A DNA stretch of 11,893 bases from a candidate division KSB1 bacterium (GTDB taxonomy: Bacteria > Zhuqueibacterota > JdFR-76 > DREG01): the NCBI GenBank assembly GCA_022566355.1, contig JADFJB010000135.1, positions 1 through 11,893 of the forward strand. Direction: 5' to 3'. Position 1 is the first letter of the stretch, and each line of letters starts with the position of its first letter. Both the position numbers and the translations under genes were made by a program. Shown here in pieces: positions 6,887 to 11,893 of the stretch. The notes under the pieces are model-generated. The model saw only the letters and a list, made by a program, of their open reading frames with translations. It was not told the DNA's origin and searched no databases.

Positions 6887-8722
6887 CTACTCCATATGCT
6901 CCTTTTCCTCCTCATCCTTCTCTTTTTCATTCAGCCAACTTTTACGAATCTCTTCTTGAAGCTTTGTGGGGTCATCGACTTTTTCTATCTTAAATTTATC
7001 ATTTTTTGCTTTGGTTAGTTTGATTTGGATTTCTTGCAGCTTCTCTCTCCGAAAAATCGTCAGGTTAACAACATCCCCGGCTTGGTAATTTTTTAGAAGA
7101 AAATCCAGGTTCTTTTGATGAACACGGTTGCCGTCCAGGGCAACGAGTATGTCGTCAATGTCTAAGCCGCTAGCATATGCAGGTGAGTCTGGACTAATAT
7201 TCGAGATTTTTGTCTGTTTGTCGTCCCCGCGGGTTCTGATACCCAGGTAAACATCCGGTGTTTTTTTATCTTTTTCCTCAACCAGTTCTAACCCTGCATG
7301 GTTTAGAAATTGGTTCCAATCGATAACCTCTGTTCCATAAATATTCTTTTGAAAAAAAACATCAAAATTCTTTCCTGAAACTTTTTTAATTGCTTTGAGC
7401 AGATCCTCTTCGGTGAAGCCCTGGTCTTTTTTTGCATAATTTACGTTCAAGTATCTGAAAACATCATCTAAAGATTTTTTATTTTTCGTGAGATGTCTAA
7501 TTTCCAAATCCAAAAGCAGACCAAGGATATTCCCTTTTGCATAAAAAGAATAAAACGTATTTGGCGGCGCCCCAAAACTCTTTGCCCAGCTCTCCCAACT
7601 CACATCAGAAACTGGAGTTACCTGGTAGCCAAAATTATTCTTATAACCCTTAATTGTTCTGGCCCAATTGGACAAATATTTGGATTCACTTACCAGCCCG
7701 GAACGAACAAGCGATAAACCTCCATAATAGCTGGTAATTCCTTCACTTACCCATAACAATGTTGTATGGTTTGGTTTCGAGTAGTCCGGATGGTAAATAC
7801 CTTTTGGCCGAATTCGCTCAACATTCCATGCATGAAAAAATTCATGAGAAGTTACACCGAGAAACCCCCTGTAAAAATTCTCGTTCTCAAAATCAGGAAG
7901 ACCACGAACGATGGAGGTAGAGTTTTTATGCTCTACGCCATGGCCCATTCGATAAGGCACCAAATGGTACATGAACAGGTAACGTTTAAAAGGTACATCC
8001 TGCATCATATCTACCTGGTCTACCACTATCTTACGAATATCATCAATAATCTTTTGATCATCATAGTTACCTTCACCCTGAATAGCAATTTCGAATATGG
8101 CGTTTTTGTATTCGAATGAGAGCAATTTGAAACTAGGGCTGATTAAAAATGGTGAGTCAGCAAAATCGTGGTAGTTACCTATTTTGAATAAATCTTCTGA
8201 CGAGTCATAGTCCATTGGTGTAGCGATTTTCCAATCATCTGGTTTTTTGATTTTCAGCGTTACCGGCAGCATCTCTTTGCCAGGGATATACATAAAGCAA
8301 GTAATGGGATTGAAGTACGCCTCCGCGTCATCAAGATAACTAGCACCGGCATCAAGTTGCCTGGCGTAGTATTTATATTTAGCTGTCACTCTGGAAGCGC
8401 CCTTGGTTTCTATCCGCCATGTAACCTTATCTATTTTTCGAAAATCCAGTGATTTATTTTTACCGGAAATAGCCTCAAACTGGACGATGTTCTTAGCGAA
8501 ATTTTGTACGATGTACCTACCGGGTCGCCAGTCTGGTATCCGAAAATCAATAGTATTGTCTTTAATATTTTCAACGGTCATTGTTATGTGATAATAATGG
8601 GAATTGGGTTCCTGCCAACTTAGATGGTAGGAGATTTTTATCTCTGCTAATATGCTTGAGCTAATGCCTAGAATCATAAAATTAAGTATCAACAGATTTG
8701 ACAGTGTCATTTTCAATTTCAT
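6887..8722 (-). CDS. Exported M61-family aminopeptidase with PDZ domain
   Basis: This 611-aa protein matches the M61 (glycyl aminopeptidase-like) family, which removes N-terminal residues, often Gly or Ala, from peptides. A signal peptide spans about residues 1-27 (basic start, hydrophobic core, then 'SSSILA'), so the enzyme acts in the periplasm or outside. An N-terminal β-domain (about 28-200, with 'DFRIPDWRPGRY') is followed by the catalytic domain: H293-E-F-F-H297 in 'SHEFFHAWNVERIRP' and the third zinc ligand E327 in 'LLWVSEGITSYY'. A PDZ domain follows at about 489-568 ('YLGIRTRG', 'SPAYASGLDIDDILVALDG'), then a charged tail rich in Glu and Lys. Length and order suit the family. AGGAG at 8728-8732, 5 nt before the ATG, fixes the start. 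It stands alone, with no operon partner. Preferred substrate cannot be told. Confidence 0.93.
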   Translation of the reverse strand: MKLKMTLSNLLILNFMILGISSSILAEIKISYHLSWQEPNSHYYHITMTVENIKDNTIDFRIPDWRPGRYIVQNFAKNIVQFEAISGKNKSLDFRKIDKVTWRIETKGASRVTAKYKYYARQLDAGASYLDDAEAYFNPITCFMYIPGKEMLPVTLKIKKPDDWKIATPMDYDSSEDLFKIGNYHDFADSPFLISPSFKLLSFEYKNAIFEIAIQGEGNYDDQKIIDDIRKIVVDQVDMMQDVPFKRYLFMYHLVPYRMGHGVEHKNSTSIVRGLPDFENENFYRGFLGVTSHEFFHAWNVERIRPKGIYHPDYSKPNHTTLLWVSEGITSYYGGLSLVRSGLVSESKYLSNWARTIKGYKNNFGYQVTPVSDVSWESWAKSFGAPPNTFYSFYAKGNILGLLLDLEIRHLTKNKKSLDDVFRYLNVNYAKKDQGFTEEDLLKAIKKVSGKNFDVFFQKNIYGTEVIDWNQFLNHAGLELVEEKDKKTPDVYLGIRTRGDDKQTKISNISPDSPAYASGLDIDDILVALDGNRVHQKNLDFLLKNYQAGDVVNLTIFRREKLQEIQIKLTKAKNDKFKIEKVDDPTKLQEEIRKSWLNEKEKDEEEKEHME

Positions 8723-8826
8723 AATGTCTCCTATCTTAGCAGTGTTTTAAGTAATATAGAAATTGAAACCAAGGAATTAATAAGATTCCAGGGTTAGTAA
8801 GTTAACTTCATTTAAAGTAAGGTTAT

Positions 8827-8991
8827 TTAAGAATTAATCCAAAGGATTAATAACAACAATTGCTTGTGAAATTTTCCATTTTGTATCGTTAACAATTCGG
8901 CAATACGAATTTTGTTTGACTTAATATCCGTTCCTTCATAAAAAATTTGTGGCTTGATCCTTGGAAAAATACGAACCAAGCAAATGAACAT
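8827..8991 (-). pseudogene. 54-codon ORF, possible remnant of an NTF2/SnoaL-like protein
   Basis: An open frame runs from ATG (8989-8991) to TAA (8827-8829) and remains open upstream of the ATG, towards the palindrome at 9026. The middle, 'YEGTDIKSNKIRIAELLTIQNGKFHKQ', resembles the late strands of NTF2/SnoaL-like domains ('..V...E.FTI.DGKI'), but the rest does not continue the fold. No ribosome-binding site precedes the ATG. It could be a decayed gene tail left after the transposase element inserted, or a chance frame in AT-rich DNA. Confidence 0.22.
8833..8851. promoter_or_regulatory. 8-bp perfect inverted repeat (ATTAATCC / GGATTAAT)
   Basis: ATTAATCC (8833-8840) and GGATTAAT (8844-8851) are exact inverse complements around a 3-nt centre. 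The site sits 111 nt upstream of the M61 start codon, a plausible operator position. It has no T-run to act as a terminator. The binding protein is unknown. Confidence 0.3.
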
Positions 8992-9025
8992 CTTTCCAGG
9001 TTGAGGTGCTTCATATTTTTTAGGA

Positions 9026-9056
9026 AAACCCCGGGGTCTTCAAGACCCCGGGGTTT
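9026..9056. repeat. REP-like 31-nt palindrome, copy 2 (3' of the transposase gene)
   Basis: Arms of 15 nt (9026-9040 and 9042-9056) are perfectly complementary around one central base, with a CCCCGGGG block inside each arm. It ends 12 nt before the transposase stop codon side (stop at 9069-9071, - strand), so a transcript of that gene runs into it. Four T residues follow on the - strand, enough for a modest terminator. It matches the 9664 copy at 25 of 31 positions, and changes at 5/27 and 13/19 are paired, keeping the stem. Confidence 0.9.
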
Positions 9057-9068
9057 GTAAGGCTGCAT

Positions 9069-9641
9069 TCAATCAAAGATATAATTACCAAAATTTTCAG
9101 GATATTCAATCGCTATATCCTCAACGAAATTTTCATATTCTAATGCATCAGCAAAAAGCGATTTAATAAAGTCTTTATCTATAAATTTCCCATTTCTTTT
9201 ACCAACAAATTCAAGATAATTAGAGAATGGCCAATCTTTTAGCTCGGTTACTAAATGGGCTTTAAGAGAATTTAAGTGAATATAACGACAAAGATGTACT
9301 AAATAATTATCCCTATCAACATGGATAGACTTAAACCGATGGGAAAAAAGTGAACCAGTGCGGTTGTATTTTTTATTGAAAGCTTTTACGTAGGCATTCA
9401 GCATTGTAGACATGAAACCTGATATGTCTTTATCACCATCATTTCTCAATAAAAAGTGAAAGTGGTTTGGCATTAAGCAATATGCTATTACCCTGATCTC
9501 AAAATTTGATACATATCTCTTAAGTAACTTTAGAAAATGATAATAATTATCTGTTTCTAAAAAGATTCTTTGCTTATTTGCTCCTCTATTATAAATATGA
9601 TAATAAAAACCTTTGATAAATTTTAAAGATCTTTTTGGCAT
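9069..9641 (-). CDS. REP-associated tyrosine transposase (IS200/IS605-like, Y1 HUH)
   Basis: This 190-aa protein is of the TnpA_REP (RAYT) type, a single-strand DNA nuclease related to IS200/IS605 transposases. The HUH metal-binding motif is H60-F-H62 in 'YCLMPNHFHFLLRN'. The probable catalytic tyrosine is Y84 in 'STMLNAYVKAFNKKYNRTGSLF', the usual RAYT helix, followed by 'HRFKSI', 'CRYIHLNSLKAHLV' and 'WPFSNYLEFVG', all characteristic of the group. The N-terminus 'FYYHIYNRGANKQRIF' is also typical. Length is normal, and no frameshift or internal stop is seen, so it may be active. No clear Shine-Dalgarno site precedes the ATG. It is flanked by hairpin palindromes of one family. RAYTs are usually single-copy, vertically kept genes that move REP elements rather than themselves. 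Confidence 0.92.
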   Translation of the reverse strand: MPKRSLKFIKGFYYHIYNRGANKQRIFLETDNYYHFLKLLKRYVSNFEIRVIAYCLMPNHFHFLLRNDGDKDISGFMSTMLNAYVKAFNKKYNRTGSLFSHRFKSIHVDRDNYLVHLCRYIHLNSLKAHLVTELKDWPFSNYLEFVGKRNGKFIDKDFIKSLFADALEYENFVEDIAIEYPENFGNYIFD

Positions 9642-9663
9642 TGATCAATTAGTTTCTATAAAA

Positions 9664-9694
9664 AAACACTGGGGTTTTTAAAACCCCGGTGTTT
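9664..9694 (-). terminator. REP-like 31-nt palindrome, copy 3, acting as recD terminator
   Basis: 15-nt arms (9664-9678 and 9680-9694) pair fully apart from one G·T, around a single central base. On the - strand, the hairpin is followed directly by a run of seven T residues, the form of a rho-independent terminator. The last two bases of the palindrome are also the first two read as part of the recD TAA stop codon (9693-9695), so gene end and hairpin overlap. The transposase start codon is 22 nt further on. Confidence 0.8.
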
Positions 9695-11513
9695 AATAGT
9701 CCCAAACTGCGTCTCTCAAACCGGAAGTTCGTTTAGTCTTTCTCGAAACTGCTGCACGAAATACTTGCTCATTGCTCCAAACTTCAACCTGCTTTGCAGC
9801 CCTGGTTATTCCCGTATAAAGCAATTCTCGACTTAAAATAGGAGAGTCTTTATCCGGTAATATCATGATGACTTTATCAAATTCTGAACCCTGGCTTTTA
9901 TGGACTGTAATGGCATAAGCAATTTCATAAACGGGTAATCTAAAAGGCCTTAACTTGCGTAGGGCTCCATCTGGCCCTGGGAAAAATACACGTAATTCAT
10001 TGTCGTTATCATCATTAGGAAATACAATACCAAGATCGCCGTTAAAAAGATTTAGGCTATAATCATTTTCGGTTATGAGAATGGGCTGTCCGGCATACCA
10101 TAATTCATTTTGTTTGATGTTGTTTTTCCTTTTGATAAATTGTTCAACCTGGGCATTGATAGCTTTTACACCAAAAGGTCCTTCCCGCAAAGCACACAAA
10201 ATTCGAAACCTTTCAAATTGGTTGAAAAGTTCTGCGATATTTTTTGAATCTGAAATTTTGCCAAACTCGTGTAAAATATCGGGCAATATATGATCCGTTA
10301 AATCATGCCAGGTTACATCTGGATATTGATCGCTTTGAAGAACATCAATAGCGTGATCTGCTTCTCCGGAATTTACAAATTGGCTTAAAGCTCCTATGCC
10401 TTTCTGAGATTCAAACCGATAGCTTTTTTGGAGTCTTACAATACAATCTTTGATTCCGGATTTATTTGTTTCAATTGTTCTTATTTCTAATTTTTGTCTA
10501 TAAAGCCCTTCAATTCTTTCAACGAATTCTTGAGTATAATATTGTTCTAAAGTAGATCCACAAATATCAGCCAGCACCGCTCCGGCTTCAACAGAAGCGA
10601 GTTGATTATTGTCACCCAAAAGTATCAGCTTTGAATTTGAGGGGAGTGCAGAGGTTAGCTTCGTCATCAATGCAAGATCAACCATGGAAGCTTCATCCAC
10701 AACGATTACATCCACTTCCAAAGGGTTGTCCGTGTTATGTCTGAAATAAGGTGAATATGGAATTGTACCAAGAATTCGATGGATTGTTGCGGCCTCTTCC
10801 GGAATCATGGCTCTTATCTCATCGGGACAATTTAATTCCTTTTTAACTTGTTTGATTGAATCCTGAAGACGAACTGCAGCTTTACCAGTCGGTGCTGCTA
10901 ATTGAATTCTCAAATTTCCGCAGTTATTTTGTGCGAGCAATAGCGCGAGAATTTTAGCCACTGTGTGGGTTTTCCCGGTGCCCGGGCCACCAGTAATGAC
11001 ACAGAAGTCTTTCAACAAAGCTGTTATTGCCGAGAATTTTTGCCAATCGATTTTACCATTAGAATTTCCAGAGAAAAGGCGATCCAACAGGTTGTTTACT
11101 ACTAAAGGATTATTTATCTCTTGTATCTTATGAACTCGATCTTTAATAAATTTCGCCAAGTTTTCCTGGTAAGTCCAATATCTGTTAAGATAGAGTCTGT
11201 TTTTGTTTTCGAGAATGAGGGGCTTGAATTCACCGGGTTGACCCACGACCGTGGTGTTTGAAAGTTTAGCGATGAACTCGCTTGTTGAAGGAATCTTGGA
11301 TTCAATATTTTCACCGTATTTATTTTTAATAAAATCGGGATTATCAAATTCATTAAGATCCAAACAAATATGACCCTCCCTTGTTTGGCTGCTTACCAAG
11401 GCAGAAGCTAAAAACAGTTCCTTATCCTGTGATTTGGCAAGGCGCATCATCATATTGGCAAAATGGAGGTCTATGTGGGAGATTGATTCGTTTTGTTTTA
11501 GGGTATGTTGCAT
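9693..11513 (-). CDS. recD: Exodeoxyribonuclease V α-subunit (RecD helicase)
   Basis: This 606-aa protein is a superfamily 1B 5'-3' DNA helicase. Walker A G175-G-P-G-T-G-K181-T, motif Ia 'LAAPTGKAA', Walker B V-V-D273-E274-A-S, motif III 'LLGDNNQLASVEAG', a motif V-type 'VHKSQGSEFD' (about 537-546) and motif VI 'YTGITRA' (about 566-572) are all present. Length equals classic RecD (about 600 aa) rather than the longer RecD2 (over 700), so it should work with RecB and RecC in double-strand-break repair and degradation of linear foreign DNA. The first ~150 residues would be the RecC-contacting domain. Neither recB nor recC is in view; the 3' end of the next gene upstream does not look like RecB. 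The ATG at 11511-11513 has no clear ribosome-binding site, so the exact start is a little uncertain. The stop codon overlaps a REP-like hairpin. Confidence 0.93.
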   Translation of the reverse strand: MQHTLKQNESISHIDLHFANMMMRLAKSQDKELFLASALVSSQTREGHICLDLNEFDNPDFIKNKYGENIESKIPSTSEFIAKLSNTTVVGQPGEFKPLILENKNRLYLNRYWTYQENLAKFIKDRVHKIQEINNPLVVNNLLDRLFSGNSNGKIDWQKFSAITALLKDFCVITGGPGTGKTHTVAKILALLLAQNNCGNLRIQLAAPTGKAAVRLQDSIKQVKKELNCPDEIRAMIPEEAATIHRILGTIPYSPYFRHNTDNPLEVDVIVVDEASMVDLALMTKLTSALPSNSKLILLGDNNQLASVEAGAVLADICGSTLEQYYTQEFVERIEGLYRQKLEIRTIETNKSGIKDCIVRLQKSYRFESQKGIGALSQFVNSGEADHAIDVLQSDQYPDVTWHDLTDHILPDILHEFGKISDSKNIAELFNQFERFRILCALREGPFGVKAINAQVEQFIKRKNNIKQNELWYAGQPILITENDYSLNLFNGDLGIVFPNDDNDNELRVFFPGPDGALRKLRPFRLPVYEIAYAITVHKSQGSEFDKVIMILPDKDSPILSRELLYTGITRAAKQVEVWSNEQVFRAAVSRKTKRTSGLRDAVWDY

Positions 11514-11558
11514 ATTAAATTAGCTAGAGCGATTGACAAGGCCATGTTGAATTAAATC

Positions 11559-11635
11559 AAGCCATGCTGAGCGGAGTCGAAGCATGTTATTTTCTCGTAA
11601 GTGATACCGCCGTTCGACTCCGTTCAGGGTGGCTT
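11559..11635. repeat. Long inverted repeat with 23-nt arms (GAGCGGAGTCGAA type)
   Basis: Arm 11559-11581 and arm 11613-11635 are inverse complements at 20 of 23 positions; two of the three differences still allow G·T pairing. The loop is 31 nt. The first arm also forms a smaller hairpin of its own: CATGCT at 11563-11568 with AGCATG at 11581-11586. GCCATGTTGA (11541-11550) and GCCATGCTGA (11561-11570) are near-identical direct repeats at 20-nt spacing. The core CTGAGCGGAGTCGAA recalls a dispersed repeat seen in many environmental bacterial genomes. Lying between recD and the upstream gene on the - strand, it could end or attenuate transcription. Confidence 0.8.
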
Positions 11636-11646
11636 TTAACAACTCT

Positions 11647-11893
11647 TTAGGTTGTGTCATCAGTATTAATTATCCTTTTAGTTAATTCATTTATAATATT
11701 TTCAGCAATTAAATCTTTAATTCCGAGCTTTTCCCTGACTTTTTTTGCCAACCTTAGATCTTTCAACATCAAATTCAGCTCAAAATGCACCTTATCATGT
11801 GTTTCTCCGAAATCACATCCACATATAAATTCTGATTTAAACTTTGCAACACCAGATAAAGCTGCAGTATTGTCAAAAACATCCTTTATTCCT
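11647..11893 (-). CDS. Unrecognised protein, C-terminal 81 residues (5' end outside window)
   Basis: The frame is open on the - strand from the window edge to TAA at 11647-11649 and has no in-window start. The sequence opens 'GIKDVFDNTAALSGVAKFKS', then 'EFICGCDFGETHDKVHFELN' and a Lys/Glu-rich helical end with 'LKDLRLAKKVREKLGIKDLI' and 'ENIINELTKRIIN'. The composition is protein-like, and the two-Cys 'CGC' and His residues could form part of a metal site, but this is not shown. I do not recognise the family. It is transcribed in the same direction as recD, with 133 nt between them that hold a long inverted repeat, so it need not be in the same operon. It does not resemble the RecB nuclease C-terminus. 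Confidence 0.55.
   Translation of the reverse strand, partial: GIKDVFDNTAALSGVAKFKSEFICGCDFGETHDKVHFELNLMLKDLRLAKKVREKLGIKDLIAENIINELTKRIINTDDTT

Larger units (their letters stand above)
8723..9025. other. Non-coding region between the M61 and transposase genes
   Basis: This roughly 300-nt AT-rich stretch is upstream of the M61 gene. It contains the M61 ribosome-binding site, an 8-bp palindrome (8833-8851) and a 54-codon open frame that may be a gene remnant (both listed separately). No intact gene is visible, and no strong M61 promoter could be picked out. Confidence 0.5.
9026..9694 (-). mobile_element. RAYT unit: REP-like palindromes bracketing a Y1 transposase gene
   Basis: Two related 31-nt palindromes stand 12 nt beyond the stop and 22 nt before the start of a REP-associated transposase gene, giving a compact 669-nt unit between recD and the M61 gene. 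This is the known layout of RAYT genes and their REP elements, where the single-strand nuclease recognises the hairpins. No target duplication is expected and none is seen. A GTAG-type tetranucleotide, typical next to enterobacterial REPs, is not evident. A third palindrome elsewhere in the window suggests dispersal. Confidence 0.75.

Noticed and set aside
7766-8119. 117-codon + strand frame inside the M61 gene
   Set aside because: It is an antisense shadow of the catalytic domain of the M61 peptidase; no start signal or motif.
9026-9694. The repeated palindromes as part of a CRISPR array
   Set aside because: Only two copies over 669 nt with a transposase gene between them; no regular spacers and no cas genes.

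Overview
The window looks like an AT-rich Gram-negative bacterial chromosome. Two exported proteins are seen, a lipoprotein with a lipobox and an M61 peptidase with a signal peptide. The protein styles (a transketolase-type C-terminus, an M61 peptidase with PDZ, PEGA-like and SBBP-like repeats) would suit the FCB/Bacteroidota-Calditrichota part of the tree. That placement is an inference from sequence style and could not be tested here. Good Shine-Dalgarno sites precede some genes (lpdA, the lipoprotein, the 75-aa ORF, M61) and are poor before others (the dehydratase, recD, the REP-associated transposase).

Left half, + strand: the 3' end of a transketolase-like gene (1-510), a long non-coding gap with small inverted repeats (511-1099), then three genes in one direction. 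These are dihydrolipoyl dehydrogenase (lpdA), a 656-aa cytoplasmic M3-like zinc metallopeptidase, and a serine/threonine dehydratase or serine-racemase-like PLP enzyme only 11 nt behind the peptidase. No E1 or E2 partner of lpdA is in view.

Right half, - strand: a tRNA-Leu(CAG) converges on the dehydratase. Next come a small PEGA-like lipoprotein, a probable SBBP-repeat remnant, a 75-aa protein of unknown function, an exported M61/PDZ aminopeptidase, a 54-codon possible gene remnant, a REP-associated Y1/HUH transposase (RAYT), recD, and the 3' end of an unrecognised gene that runs off the window.

The most interesting structure is a family of 31-nt palindromes. Two of them bracket the RAYT gene (9026-9056 and 9664-9694), and a third, decayed copy lies about 3.2 kb away beside the lipoprotein gene (5786-5816). 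The copies share a frame and differ partly by paired changes that keep the hairpin. The copy next to recD overlaps the recD stop codon and is followed by a T-run, so it appears to serve as the recD terminator. A second, unrelated inverted-repeat element with 23-nt arms lies between recD and the next gene upstream. No CRISPR array, prophage or clear new multi-gene defence system is visible.
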